Of a DNA stretch of 32,707 nt, positions 8,057 through 17,231 are shown one piece after another. The notes under the pieces are model-generated. The model saw only the letters and a program-made list of their open reading frames with translations, was not told where the DNA came from and searched no databases. Source of the DNA: JAZKFR01 sp040386295 (GTDB taxonomy: Bacteria > Pseudomonadota > Gammaproteobacteria > Burkholderiales > Rhodocyclaceae); assembly GCA_040386295.1 (NCBI GenBank), contig JAZKFR010000071.1, positions 1 through 32,707 on the forward strand, written 5' to 3'. The first letter of the stretch is position 1. The number at the start of each line of letters is the position of its first letter. The translations under genes were made by a program, and so were the position numbers.

Positions 8057-8106
8057 GCCCGGCTTATTTTTAACCCTTGTTTTTGCAGTTCCGATAGGAG
8101 ATTGAC

Positions 8107-8427
8107 GTGTTGATAAGCAGCGCCTACGCACAAACCACTGCCCCTGCTGGTGGCGGATACGAACAAATTCTGATGATGGTGGCGATGTTGGTCGTGCTCT
8201 ACTTTGTGATGGTGCGCCCACAAATGAAGCGCGCTAAAGAGCAAAAAATATTGCTTGAATCTTTGGCCAAGGGCGATGAAGTGGTGACACAGGGCGGTAT
8301 TGCTGGTCGTATCAGCAAACTGAACGATAGCTTCGTGGCCATTGAAATCGCCAGCAACGTTGATGTGCAAGTACAAAAATCAGCTATTCAGTTAGTTCTC
8401 CCCAAAGGAACCTTGAAATCTTTATAG
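8107..8427 (+). CDS. yajC: YajC, Sec translocon accessory subunit
   Basis: This 106-residue protein has the YajC layout: a short N-terminus (ISSAYAQTTAPAGGG), one transmembrane helix near residues 18-38 ending VRPQMKR, and a small cytoplasmic domain with GDEVVTQGGIAGRI. YajC associates with SecD and SecF at the inner-membrane SecYEG translocon; it is not essential in E. coli. The start is GTG, supported by AGGAG at 8097-8101. Gene order yajC-secD-secF is conserved, but the tgt and queA genes that often precede yajC are absent here. Confidence 0.96.
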   Translation: MLISSAYAQTTAPAGGGYEQILMMVAMLVVLYFVMVRPQMKRAKEQKILLESLAKGDEVVTQGGIAGRISKLNDSFVAIEIASNVDVQVQKSAIQLVLPKGTLKSL

Positions 8428-8447
8428 GCCTTCCGACGACGTTTCGC

Positions 8448-8476
8448 CGAGCTGTAGACAAATTCGCTACAGCTCG
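8448..8476 (+). terminator. Hairpin between yajC and secD, possible attenuator
   Basis: A perfect 10-bp inverted repeat, CGAGCTGTAG/CTACAGCTCG, encloses a 9-nt loop and is followed by TTTCTC. The T-tract is short, so it may be a partial terminator or an mRNA-processing stem that lowers secDF relative to yajC. Confidence 0.5.
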
Positions 8477-8503
8477 TTTCTCATGTAGACCTACGTATTC
8501 CCT

Positions 8504-10441
8504 ATGAATCGCTATCCGCTTTGGAAATACCTGATCGTTGTTGCAGCGTTGCTGGTTGCCTTCGTGTATACCCTGCCCAATTTTTTTGGCGAATCGCCTG
8601 CAGTGCAGGTGTCTAGTGCAAAAGCGAGTTTAAAACTTGATGCGCAAAGCCTCGCTCTGGTCAATCAACTCTTGCAAACGGCAGGTGTCGCGCATCAAGA
8701 AATCTATCTTGACGCGCAGGGCGTGAAAGTACGTTTTGCCGATACTGATACCCAATTAAAAGCCAAAGACGTACTCGAACGCGGCTTGAACTTTAGTCAC
8801 AGTGCTCAGTCGAGCGGCAGCGAGCTGAGTGCAAATAAGCTGCCCGGCAATGTGGCAGATAAGCAGCCCAAGCCTGGTTCAGGGCAATACGTGATTGCTT
8901 TAAATCTGCTTTCTAGCTCGCCAGAATGGCTGAAGAAACTGCACGCCTTACCTATGTATCTCGGCCTTGATCTGCGCGGTGGCGTGCATTTTTTGTTGCA
9001 GGTCGATATGCAGGGCGCATTGACCAAACATCTTGATTCACTCGGCGCCGAGTTACGCACTACTTTGCGTGAGCAAAACATTCGTTATGCCGGGCTGAGT
9101 CGTGAAGGCGAGCGGATCTTGCTGCGTTTTCACGATGCCGAAACACGGACACAGGCGCGCACTATTTTGCAACGTGGACAAAGCGATTTGCTCTTCGTTG
9201 AACAAGGCGCAGACAAGGAGTTGAGCCTTGTTGCAACGCTAAAACCAGAAGCTGCGAAACGTATTCAAGCTGTTTCAGTCGCGCAGAATATGACCACCTT
9301 GCACAATCGAATCAACGAACTAGGCGTCGCCGAACCGATCATTGCACAGCAAGGTGCTGACCGCATTGTCGTGCAGTTGCCTGGGGTGCAAGACACCGCT
9401 AAGGCGAAAGATATTTTGGGGCGTACCGCGACGCTTGAGATACGCATGGTTGACGATTCCCCGGGCGCACTAGAAGCGGCGCAAAACGGTCAGGTTCCCT
9501 TTGGCAGCGAACTCTACGTCGAACGGGGTGGCTATCCTTTACTGGTTAAAAAGCAGGTGGTTCTTACGGGCGACCGTCTAACCGATGCACAGCCCGGTTT
9601 TGACAATCAAAATAACGAAGCCGCCGTGCATCTCACTTTGGACTCAGCCGGTGCACGTTTATTCAAGAACATCACGCGTGAAAATGTCGGCAAGCGCATG
9701 GCCATATTGCTGATCGAAAAAGGCCAGGCTGAAGTCATTACTGCGCCCGTGATACGTACTGAAATTGGCGGCGGACGGGTGCAAATCTCGGGTCGTATGA
9801 CGACCAGCGAAGCCAACGATACAGCGCTGCTTCTGCGCTCTGGTAGCTTGGCCGCGCCCATGGAGATTATTGAAGAACGCACGATCGGCCCTAGTCTCGG
9901 CGCTGACAATATAAAGCGTGGTTTCCATTCAACACTCTGGGGCTTTGCTGCAATCGCCTTGTTTATGATCCTGTATTACCGTTTATTTGGGCTGATCTCA
10001 GTTCTTGCGCTGGCGGCTAACTTACTGTTTTTGGTTGCCTTGCTGTCGATGTTGCAAGCGACGCTTACTTTGCCCGGTATTGCCGCGATTGCCCTGGCTT
10101 TAGGTATGGCAATCGATGCGAACGTCTTGATCAACGAACGTATTCGTGAAGAATTGCGTCATGGTGCAACGCCGCAAGCGGCGATTCATATCGGTTACGA
10201 ACGCGCTTTTGCGACCATCATCGATTCAAATATCACCACTTTGATTGCCGGTATTGCGCTGCTGATTTTTGGCTCAGGCCCGGTACGCGGCTTTGCCGTA
10301 GTGCACTGCCTAGGCATTCTGACCTCGCTGTTTTCTGCTGTGGTGGTGTCTCGTGCCTTGGTCAATTTGATTTACGGACGCCGCCGTAAGCTGGAGTCTT
10401 TGGCCATCGGGCAGGTCTGGAAACCTGCTAAAGCGGTGTGA
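8504..10441 (+). CDS. secD: SecD, protein-export membrane protein
   Basis: This 645-residue protein is the larger SecDF partner, which uses the proton-motive force to help pull preproteins out of SecYEG on the periplasmic side. An N-terminal helix spans about residues 8-28. The first periplasmic domain carries LGLDLRGGVHFLLQVD near residue 150. The C-terminal block of about five helices begins near residue 470 and includes GMAIDANVLINERIREE, with the conserved Asp of the proton path. Length fits the family. The ATG lacks a strong Shine-Dalgarno. It is followed by secF after 35 bp, so the two are probably co-transcribed. Confidence 0.97.
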   Translation: MNRYPLWKYLIVVAALLVAFVYTLPNFFGESPAVQVSSAKASLKLDAQSLALVNQLLQTAGVAHQEIYLDAQGVKVRFADTDTQLKAKDVLERGLNFSHSAQSSGSELSANKLPGNVADKQPKPGSGQYVIALNLLSSSPEWLKKLHALPMYLGLDLRGGVHFLLQVDMQGALTKHLDSLGAELRTTLREQNIRYAGLSREGERILLRFHDAETRTQARTILQRGQSDLLFVEQGADKELSLVATLKPEAAKRIQAVSVAQNMTTLHNRINELGVAEPIIAQQGADRIVVQLPGVQDTAKAKDILGRTATLEIRMVDDSPGALEAAQNGQVPFGSELYVERGGYPLLVKKQVVLTGDRLTDAQPGFDNQNNEAAVHLTLDSAGARLFKNITRENVGKRMAILLIEKGQAEVITAPVIRTEIGGGRVQISGRMTTSEANDTALLLRSGSLAAPMEIIEERTIGPSLGADNIKRGFHSTLWGFAAIALFMILYYRLFGLISVLALAANLLFLVALLSMLQATLTLPGIAAIALALGMAIDANVLINERIREELRHGATPQAAIHIGYERAFATIIDSNITTLIAGIALLIFGSGPVRGFAVVHCLGILTSLFSAVVVSRALVNLIYGRRRKLESLAIGQVWKPAKAV

Positions 10442-10476
10442 TCAGACGTTTGCTGAATAAAACAAAAGGCTAAAAA

Positions 10477-11421
10477 ATGGAATTTTTCCGTATTCGCAAA
10501 GACATCCCGTTTATGCGCCATGCTTTGGTGTTTAACGTGATTTCAGTAATGACTTTTTTGCTCGCAGTTTTTTTTCTGTCGACGCGCGGCTTGCATCTAT
10601 CGGTCGAGTTTACGGGCGGAACCTTGATTGAGCTTGCTTACACAGAAACAGCCAATCTTGAGAAAATTCGTACTGTTTTGGCTAAAGCAGGTTATCGCGA
10701 TCTGGTCGTACAAAACTTCGGTTCGAGTCAGGATGTACTGATTCGTCTGCCGCTAAAAGCAGAGCAAAGTACCACCCGAGTCGGTGAGGCGGTGATGCAA
10801 ACACTGGCCAGTGAAGCGCCTGGCGCCAGTTTGCGCCGAGTCGAGTTTGTTGGGCCACAAGTCGGTAAAGAGCTGGCTGAGAATGGCGCTTTGGCGCTCT
10901 TATTAGTGATCGTAGGAATTGTCATCTACCTCGCAATTCGTTTTGAGTGGCGCTTTTCACTCTCTGCCATCATTGCCAATTTGCACGACGTGATCATCAT
11001 TCTGGGGTTTTTTGCTTTCTTTCAATGGGAGTTCTCGCTCTCTGTTCTAGCTGCGGTCTTGGCCGTACTCGGTTATTCGGTCAATGAGTCAGTCGTGGTG
11101 TTTGATCGTGTGCGCGAAACCTTCAGAAAAGTTCGTGGCTTAACGACTGAGCAGGTGATCGACCACGCCATTACCAGCACAATCTCGCGCACGATTATCA
11201 CGCACGGTTGTACTCAGTTGATGGTCTTATCGATGCTGATCTTTGGCGGGGAGACGCTGCATTATTTTGCCTTGGCACTTACCATCGGCATTCTGTTCGG
11301 CATCTATTCTTCGGTGCTGGTAGCAAGCCCCCTCGTGATGTGGCTTGGTGTTTCTCGTGAGCAATTTGTCAGTAGCAAAAAGAAAAACGAGAACGCTAAT
11401 AAGGAAGGTGCGGTGGTCTAA
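10477..11421 (+). CDS. secF: SecF, protein-export membrane protein
   Basis: This 314-residue protein pairs with SecD. Helix 1 is near residues 15-35, followed by the periplasmic domain with VEFTGGTLIEL, then a C-terminal helical block containing VLGYSVNESVVVFDRVRE, the SecF counterpart of the SecD proton-path motif. It ends in a lysine/asparagine-rich cytoplasmic tail. AAAAGG at 10464-10469 is a suitable ribosome-binding site. It is the last gene of the Sec cluster. Confidence 0.97.
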   Translation: MEFFRIRKDIPFMRHALVFNVISVMTFLLAVFFLSTRGLHLSVEFTGGTLIELAYTETANLEKIRTVLAKAGYRDLVVQNFGSSQDVLIRLPLKAEQSTTRVGEAVMQTLASEAPGASLRRVEFVGPQVGKELAENGALALLLVIVGIVIYLAIRFEWRFSLSAIIANLHDVIIILGFFAFFQWEFSLSVLAAVLAVLGYSVNESVVVFDRVRETFRKVRGLTTEQVIDHAITSTISRTIITHGCTQLMVLSMLIFGGETLHYFALALTIGILFGIYSSVLVASPLVMWLGVSREQFVSSKKKNENANKEGAVV

Positions 11422-11435
11422 ATTTTTTTGAGCTG

Positions 11436-11466
11436 CTCGTTTGCTTATGCAGCGAGTGTCTTTTGT
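11436..11466 (+). terminator. Possible terminator after secF
   Basis: A short imperfect stem (CTCG and TTGC pairing with GCAG and CGAG, one bulged T and one G-T pair) is followed by TGTCTTTTG. It lies just downstream of the secF stop and before the AT-rich bipA leader. Stability looks modest. Confidence 0.35.
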
Positions 11467-11547
11467 CCGAGAAAGCGCCCAAAGCCGGAGCGTTTAAACT
11501 TTTATGTATATGTTTTAAAACCGATTTATTAAAATAGTTAGGTAAAT

Positions 11548-13419
11548 ATGTCTAGTCTTGCTAGTAATGACGACACCGAAAATAAGGGTCGTCTTGTTCG
11601 TAACATCGCCATCATTGCGCACGTTGACCACGGTAAAACTACCTTGGTGGACAAACTGCTACACCAAGCAGGCACCTTCGCTGCCCACCAGCACATCGCT
11701 GAACGTGTCATGGATTCGAATGACTTAGAAAAAGAGCGCGGTATTACTATCCTCGCCAAAAATCTAGCCGTTGATTATGAAGGCGTGCACATCAATATCG
11801 TTGACACCCCAGGGCATGCCGATTTTGGCGGTGAGGTAGAACGTGTGTTGTCTATGGTCGACGGTGTTTTGCTGCTTGTGGACGCAGTCGAAGGACCAAT
11901 GCCGCAGACGCGTTTTGTGACTAAGAAGGCTTTGGCTTTGGGTCTAAAACCGATTGTCGTGATTAACAAGGTGGATCGCGATGGCGCCCGTCCAGACTGG
12001 GTGGTTGACCACACTTTCGACCTTTTCGACAAACTCGGCGCCAGCGACGAACAGCTTGATTTCCCGGTGATTTATGCTTCGGCGCTGAATGGCTACGCAA
12101 CCCTTGATTTGGCTAAGCCATCAAGCGATATGCGCCCGATGTTTGACACCATCCTTAAATACGTTCCACCGCCGCAGACAGATGAAATAGAAGGCTCTTT
12201 GCAATTGCAAATTTCGGCGCTGGATTATTCGACCTACGTTGGTCGCATCGGGATTGGCCGCATCCAACGCGGCAGGCTGAAGTCAGCGCAGTCCGTGACG
12301 GTGCTTTACGGCAAACCCGACGAAAACGGTAAGTACGAACACGGCGCGCCGAAGACAGCTAAGGTCAATCAAGTATTCGGTTTCCGTGGGCTTGAACGCG
12401 TGCCGCTGGATGAAGCCGTCGCGGGTGACATCGTATTGGTTACCGGAATTGAAGAGCTTTCCATAGGCTGCACAATTTCTGATAGCGACAAACCAGAAGC
12501 GCTGACTATGCTCAAGGTTGACGAACCGACCCTGAACATGACTTTCATGGTTAACAGTTCGCCTTATGCAGGGACAGAAGGTAAATTCTTAACCAGCCGC
12601 CAGATTCGTGATCGCTTGCAAAAAGAGCTGCTCACCAACATGGCTTTGCGTGTCGAAGAAACGAGCGATACGGACTCCTTCTTGGTTTCTGGCCGTGGTG
12701 AACTGCATCTGACGATTTTGCTCGAATCGATGCGTCGTGAAGGGTTTGAGCTGGCGGTGGGTAGACCACGCGTCATCTTTAAAATGATGAACGGTGAACA
12801 ATGCGAGCCCTACGAAATGCTCACCTTGGATGTGGAAGAAACGCATCAAGGCGGCGTCATGGAAGCGCTGGGCTACCGTCGTGGCGATTTGCAAGACATG
12901 GTGTCGGATGGGCGCGGTCGAGTCCGTCTTGAGTATCGAATTCCCGCGCGGGGCTTGATCGGCTTTCAAGGTGAATTCCTCAATCTGACGCGTGGTACCG
13001 GTTTGATGAGCCATGTGTTTGATGACTACGCACCGCTTAAAGGGGATATGCCGGGTCGTCGCAACGGCGTCTTAATCTCGTCCGAACAAGGGGACGCAGT
13101 GGCCTACGCTTTGTGGAAATTGCAGGATCGTGGTCGTATGTTTGTCGTGCCCGGCAACAAGTTGTACGAAGGCATGGTGATCGGTATTCATAGCCGTGAA
13201 AACGACCTCATCGTCAATCCGATCAAAGGCAAACAGCTGACCAACGTACGTGCTTCAGGAACCGATGAGGCTGTCCGTTTGGTTCCTGCTGTGCCGCTGA
13301 CTTTGGAATCCGCAGTCGAATTTATCGACGACGATGAACTGGTCGAAATTACGCCGAAGAACATCCGTATTCGTAAGCGTTACCTCAGCGAAAACGAACG
13401 GAAGCGTGCCGCACGTTAG
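11548..13419 (+). CDS. typA: BipA/TypA, ribosome-associated translational GTPase
   Basis: This 623-residue protein is a member of the EF-G/LepA-like GTPases. G1 is AHVDHGKTTL at residues 24-33, with ERGITIL, DTPGHADFGG and NKVDRDGARPDW for the following G motifs. The C-terminal half has the BipA-specific region, including PARGLIGFQGEFL and the Arg/Lys-rich end (PKNIRIRKRYL). BipA binds 70S ribosomes and assists 50S assembly and growth under stress or at low temperature. It is slightly longer than the E. coli protein because of a short N-terminal extension. A weak TAGG precedes the ATG. The upstream 125 bp is AT-rich and probably contains its own promoter. Confidence 0.97.
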   Translation: MSSLASNDDTENKGRLVRNIAIIAHVDHGKTTLVDKLLHQAGTFAAHQHIAERVMDSNDLEKERGITILAKNLAVDYEGVHINIVDTPGHADFGGEVERVLSMVDGVLLLVDAVEGPMPQTRFVTKKALALGLKPIVVINKVDRDGARPDWVVDHTFDLFDKLGASDEQLDFPVIYASALNGYATLDLAKPSSDMRPMFDTILKYVPPPQTDEIEGSLQLQISALDYSTYVGRIGIGRIQRGRLKSAQSVTVLYGKPDENGKYEHGAPKTAKVNQVFGFRGLERVPLDEAVAGDIVLVTGIEELSIGCTISDSDKPEALTMLKVDEPTLNMTFMVNSSPYAGTEGKFLTSRQIRDRLQKELLTNMALRVEETSDTDSFLVSGRGELHLTILLESMRREGFELAVGRPRVIFKMMNGEQCEPYEMLTLDVEETHQGGVMEALGYRRGDLQDMVSDGRGRVRLEYRIPARGLIGFQGEFLNLTRGTGLMSHVFDDYAPLKGDMPGRRNGVLISSEQGDAVAYALWKLQDRGRMFVVPGNKLYEGMVIGIHSRENDLIVNPIKGKQLTNVRASGTDEAVRLVPAVPLTLESAVEFIDDDELVEITPKNIRIRKRYLSENERKRAAR

Positions 13420-13458
13420 TTCTTAGCACAAACGCAATCGCTACAGCGGGAGCTCAAC

Positions 13459-15438
13459 ATGAAAGACGATCAAGCAGCAACATCTTCTCCTTGTTTTCCA
13501 CCCGCTGAAGCCTTTGTTCGGCAAGCCTCGGTTGCTGGCATGGCAGCTTACCGCCAGTTGTGTGCTGAAGCGGATGCCGATTACCTTGGCTTTTGGTCGC
13601 GTTTGGCGCGCCAGCAGCTGTCTTGGCAGACGCCGTTTACGCAAACTTTGGATGAGTCAAACGCGCCGTTTTTTCAGTGGTTTGCCGACGGCAAGCTAAA
13701 CGCTTCTTACAACTGCCTGGATCGTCATGTTGAAGCTGGCTTGGGCGATAAAACCGCGCTCACCCTAGAGCGCGATGACGGCCAACTGATCCGCGTTAAC
13801 TACCGTCAGCTACTCAGCCAAGTTGCTCGTTTGGCCAATGCTTTAAAGGCTCAGGGCGTGCGCAAGGGGGATCGTGTCGTCATTTATATGCCGATGTCGA
13901 TAGAAGGCGTTGTCGCGATGCAAGCTTGCGCGCGTCTGGGGGCGATTCATTCTGTTGTTTTTGCTGGATTTTCGGCGCAATCCCTGCGTGATCGAATCAA
14001 CGATGCCGGAGCCAGTTTGCTCATTTGCGCCGATGGGCAACGCCGCGCTGGCAAGACCTTGCCGCTGAAGCCGATTGTCGATGAGGCGTTGGCGCAGGGT
14101 GCCTGCCCTTCGCTCCAAAAGGTCATTGTCTGGCAACGCACGGCAGAAGACTGCGCCATGCAGGCTGGGCGAGACCTATGGTGGCACGAGCTTATCGCTG
14201 TGCAATCAGACGTCTGTGCGCCAGAGTGGGTTAGCGCCGAGCACCCGCTTTTTTTGCTTTATACCTCGGGCTCGACGGGCAAACCGAAAGGGGTGCAGCA
14301 CTCAACCGGCGGCTATCTCTTGCACGCTGCCTTAACCATGCAATGGACTTTTGATCTCAAGGCGAACGACCTGTTTTGGTGCACTGCGGACATTGGTTGG
14401 ATTACCGGTCACACCTACATCGCCTACGGTCCCTTAGCCTGTGGTGGCAGCAGTTTGATCTTTGAGGGGACGCCGACTTACCCAGACGCCGGGCGTTTTT
14501 GGCGCATGATCGAAGCGCACAAAGTCAGCATTTTTTATACCGCACCGACGGCGATTCGCGCCTTGATCAAAGCGGTTGCGCAAGAGACTGAAGCAAAAAC
14601 GCATCCACGCCAGCATGATCTTTCTTCGCTACGCCTGCTGGGTTCAGTTGGCGAACCGATCAATCCTGCCGCTTGGCACTGGTATTACACCGAGGTGGGC
14701 GCGGGGCGTTGCCCTATTGTTGACACTTTTTGGCAAACCGAAACCGGGGGGCACATGATTACCCCCATGCCTGGTGCCACGCCGCTGGTGCCCGGCTCCT
14801 GCACGCTGCCCTTTCCCGGCATTTGCGCTGCCGTTGTTGATGAGCAGGGCAACGAAATCCAATGGGGAGAGAACGGAATTCTGGTGTTCACCAAACCCTG
14901 GCCGTCGATGATTCGCGGTATTTGGGGTGATCCAGAGCGCTTTAAAAAGGCGTATTACCCGGAGGATTTTCACGGCAAGCTTTATCTGGCCGGCGATGGT
15001 GCAAGTCGTGATGTGGACACGGGGTATTTCACCATTACCGGCCGTATCGACGACGTGTTAAATGTGTCTGGTCACCGTATGGGCACGATGGAAATCGAAT
15101 CCGCATTGGTCGCCCATCCCTTGGTCGCAGAGGCTGCGGTTGTCGGTCGTCCCGACGAGATTAGCGGTGAGGCGATTTGTGCTTTCGTCGTTTTAAAAGG
15201 CGAGCGTCCGAGCGGAGAGGCAGCTAAGGCGCTCGTTAAAACGCTGCAACAGCATGTGGCTAAGACGATTAGCCCGATTGCCAAACCGCAAGAAATTCGC
15301 TTTGGGGACAATCTCCCAAAAACCCGCTCTGGCAAAATCATGCGTCGCTTGTTGCGGATCTTGGCGCGTGGCGAAACCATGACGCAAGACATTTCGACCC
15401 TAGAAAATCCAGCCATTCTAGAACAGCTAAAATCCTGA
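13459..15438 (+). CDS. acs: Acetyl-CoA synthetase (acetate-CoA ligase, AMP-forming)
   Basis: This 659-residue ANL-superfamily enzyme converts acetate, ATP and CoA to acetyl-CoA, AMP and diphosphate. The P-loop-like YTSGSTGKPKGVQH, the acetate-type FEGTPTYPDAGRFW, the adenylate-binding DTFWQTETGGHMITP and the hinge-region GRIDDVLNVSGHRMG are all present. Lys626 in TRSGKIMRR is the catalytic lysine that is commonly acetylated to switch Acs off. Length and the PDAGRFW region favour Acs over propionyl-CoA synthetase. GGGAG at 13447-13451 is the ribosome-binding site. It is 39 bp after bipA and may share its transcript. Confidence 0.94.
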   Translation: MKDDQAATSSPCFPPAEAFVRQASVAGMAAYRQLCAEADADYLGFWSRLARQQLSWQTPFTQTLDESNAPFFQWFADGKLNASYNCLDRHVEAGLGDKTALTLERDDGQLIRVNYRQLLSQVARLANALKAQGVRKGDRVVIYMPMSIEGVVAMQACARLGAIHSVVFAGFSAQSLRDRINDAGASLLICADGQRRAGKTLPLKPIVDEALAQGACPSLQKVIVWQRTAEDCAMQAGRDLWWHELIAVQSDVCAPEWVSAEHPLFLLYTSGSTGKPKGVQHSTGGYLLHAALTMQWTFDLKANDLFWCTADIGWITGHTYIAYGPLACGGSSLIFEGTPTYPDAGRFWRMIEAHKVSIFYTAPTAIRALIKAVAQETEAKTHPRQHDLSSLRLLGSVGEPINPAAWHWYYTEVGAGRCPIVDTFWQTETGGHMITPMPGATPLVPGSCTLPFPGICAAVVDEQGNEIQWGENGILVFTKPWPSMIRGIWGDPERFKKAYYPEDFHGKLYLAGDGASRDVDTGYFTITGRIDDVLNVSGHRMGTMEIESALVAHPLVAEAAVVGRPDEISGEAICAFVVLKGERPSGEAAKALVKTLQQHVAKTISPIAKPQEIRFGDNLPKTRSGKIMRRLLRILARGETMTQDISTLENPAILEQLKS

Positions 15439-15451
15439 TTGTTTCAGGGTC

Positions 15452-15480
15452 TCGCTGCCGCAGCGCGCTACGGCAAGCGA
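15452..15480. terminator. Hairpin in the convergent gap between acs and the DUF1841 gene
   Basis: TCGCTGCCG pairs with CGGCAAGCGA with one bulged base, around a GC-rich loop. There is no T-run on either strand, so if it ends transcripts it would be a weak or factor-dependent site. Confidence 0.35.
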
Positions 15481-15498
15481 TCCACCACGTATGTCGTC

Positions 15499-15921
15499 CT
15501 ACTGGCTGCGTTTAATGCTGTCGAGGTAGGCTTCTGCGTCTAAGCCTTGACCACTTCTCTGCGCTTGCCAAACCAATTCCCCAAGACGCTCAAGTAGAAC
15601 ATGTTGCGCATCATGTTCGTCTAAGCGCGCGCAGAGTTGTGTGTAAGCAGCCCGGATACCAGGCGGTTGGTCGATACTCAATTGTTCGCTAATCGCCAGG
15701 TGTAGAGAAAGGTGTAAGAAGGGGTTGATGCGTCCTGCTTCGGGCGAGAATTCTTGCTGTAAGGCAAGTTCAGGCTGTTCAAGTAGGGCGTGGTATTCAG
15801 GATGGGCCAGGATCAGCTCGAGTGCCGCTGTCTCGGCGCCTTCTAATGCGATTTTTTGTCGATATTTGTGCCAGGTGCTACAGAAGAAATGGCGAACTTG
15901 CTCGCGAGAGGGGTTAAACAT
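15499..15921 (-). CDS. DUF1841 family protein
   Basis: This 140-residue protein opens MFNPSREQVRHFF, and the region RINPFLHLSLHLAISEQL matches the core of DUF1841, a small, probably all-helical family common in betaproteobacteria. No function is established. It has no signal peptide or membrane segment, so it is likely cytoplasmic. It is convergent with acs and lies 65 bp downstream of the glycosyltransferase gene on the same strand, so the two could share a transcript. Confidence 0.85.
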   Translation of the reverse strand: MFNPSREQVRHFFCSTWHKYRQKIALEGAETAALELILAHPEYHALLEQPELALQQEFSPEAGRINPFLHLSLHLAISEQLSIDQPPGIRAAYTQLCARLDEHDAQHVLLERLGELVWQAQRSGQGLDAEAYLDSIKRSQ

Positions 15922-15986
15922 GGCGGTATTTTCTAGTGGTTTTAACGGGCGGATTTTTGCTGTGCATTGGGTTAAGTAGCATCGAG

Positions 15987-16979
15987 CTAAGTAGGGTCGG
16001 TGTTTCGGTAGTTTATCCAGCGTTCGCCCAGGATGTTTTGCCAGGCGCTACAGAGTTCCTGGCTAAAGCGTTCTTGGTTATAGCTTTGTGCAGTTTGTTG
16101 CCCCGCTTTAATTTGTCGCGTGAACGCAGCATCGCCGGTGTTCACGCGGCGTAATGCCTCTGCCAGCGCGTGCGTAAATCCATCGTGGTCGCCTTCTTGA
16201 ACCCATAAGCCGTTTTCTTCGCTGGCGTAGTCGCTGCCGCCCAATCCGTCGAAACCACAAACCAGGCAGTCTGAGGCCATGGATTCTAGGGGAGGTAAAC
16301 CCAGCCCTTCCAGGTAGGAAAGACTAGCAAAGACGGTCGATTCTGCCATGATCTCGGCGCAGCGTTGGCGGCTCATGTCAATCATTGGAATCCAGGGTAT
16401 TGCTCTGAATTCAGGGTATTTTGCCTGGAAGAGCGCGCGGATAACGGGGGCTTCTTTAGGGCGTTTATCCGGCATATAAGCGATTTGATTTTTTTTTAAG
16501 CTGCTTTGCCTGTGCGTGAACAAGGGGTGCAAAGTAGGGGTGACGACCTGCCAGTTGAGCTTAGCCCCCATTTTTTCCATCAGCGCTTTGCCAAAGCGGC
16601 TGCAAGTAATCCCTGACAAAAAGCCATGCGCATTGAGTTGCTCAATCGAATCAAAACCACGAAAGCTCAAAAAAGGTCCTTGTATGTGGATGACGCGCTG
16701 ACAAGGCTGTGTGGCGAAATGGGCAAAAGCTTCTCGATAAAACTCTGGGATGACGACAATATCTTCTGGATTGAATTGGCGGTGCTGCTGAAGGGGCTCG
16801 AGTGGAAGTGGTAAATGGGCCGGCACGTCGCTGAGCTTTGGGTCGGCATCCAGGTTGCACAAGGCAACTGCTCGTACGCCTTGTTGGCATAGTGTTGCAA
16901 CACTGTGAAGATTGACCTGCTCGCCGCCTGTTTTAGGGGGGACAAAGCAAATGTAATAGATGGTCGGGTTTTTGCTCAA
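15987..16979 (-). CDS. Glycosyltransferase, GT-B fold (group 1/GT4-like)
   Basis: This 330-residue protein has a Rossmann-like N-terminal half (TIYYICFVPPKTGGEQVNLH) and a C-terminal half with SYLEGLGLPPLESMASDCLV. The latter is the Glu-containing nucleotide-sugar-binding motif of group 1 glycosyltransferases. Sugar donor and acceptor cannot be read from the sequence. The only in-frame start is TTG at 16979 with no good Shine-Dalgarno, so the N-terminus is uncertain. No lipopolysaccharide or capsule genes are nearby, which is unusual for this family. Confidence 0.75.
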   Translation of the reverse strand: MSKNPTIYYICFVPPKTGGEQVNLHSVATLCQQGVRAVALCNLDADPKLSDVPAHLPLPLEPLQQHRQFNPEDIVVIPEFYREAFAHFATQPCQRVIHIQGPFLSFRGFDSIEQLNAHGFLSGITCSRFGKALMEKMGAKLNWQVVTPTLHPLFTHRQSSLKKNQIAYMPDKRPKEAPVIRALFQAKYPEFRAIPWIPMIDMSRQRCAEIMAESTVFASLSYLEGLGLPPLESMASDCLVCGFDGLGGSDYASEENGLWVQEGDHDGFTHALAEALRRVNTGDAAFTRQIKAGQQTAQSYNQERFSQELCSAWQNILGERWINYRNTDPT

Positions 16980-17094
16980 TGGTTTATGTTCTTTGTTTGA
17001 TCTTGATGATGCGCACTAGTTATATATCTGAGCCAAGCAAGCAATCAAGATGACTCTTGCCTTGCTTGGAATAGCTTGCCGGGTGCCTTGCCGT

Positions 17095-17100
17095 TATACT
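17095..17100 (+). promoter_or_regulatory. Candidate -10 element upstream of sppA
   Basis: TATACT lies 131 bp before the sppA start. The hexamer 17 bp upstream (TAGCTT) is a weak -35. The 252-bp gap between the divergent glycosyltransferase and sppA genes holds no other recognisable feature. Confidence 0.4.
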
Positions 17101-17231
17101 GGCGCGTTGATTCTTGAACAAGCGCTATGTCCTGGCTAGCCGCTGCTGCTGGTTTTCCTGAGTTTCACCAAAACAGGCTTGCGCAATCTATTTCACCCCT
17201 TTTAATTCGTCAATGACTATGAGTATCTGCC

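Noticed and set aside
7577..8221. Long minus-strand open frame with Gly-Trp-Asp-Gly-Met repeats
   Set aside because: The repeats are only the CCATC microsatellite read backwards; the frame also crosses the nif3-like gene and the yajC start antisense and has no ribosome-binding site or family motif.
12589..13014. 141-residue minus-strand open frame inside bipA
   Set aside because: It lies antisense to conserved BipA coding sequence and shows no recognisable motif.
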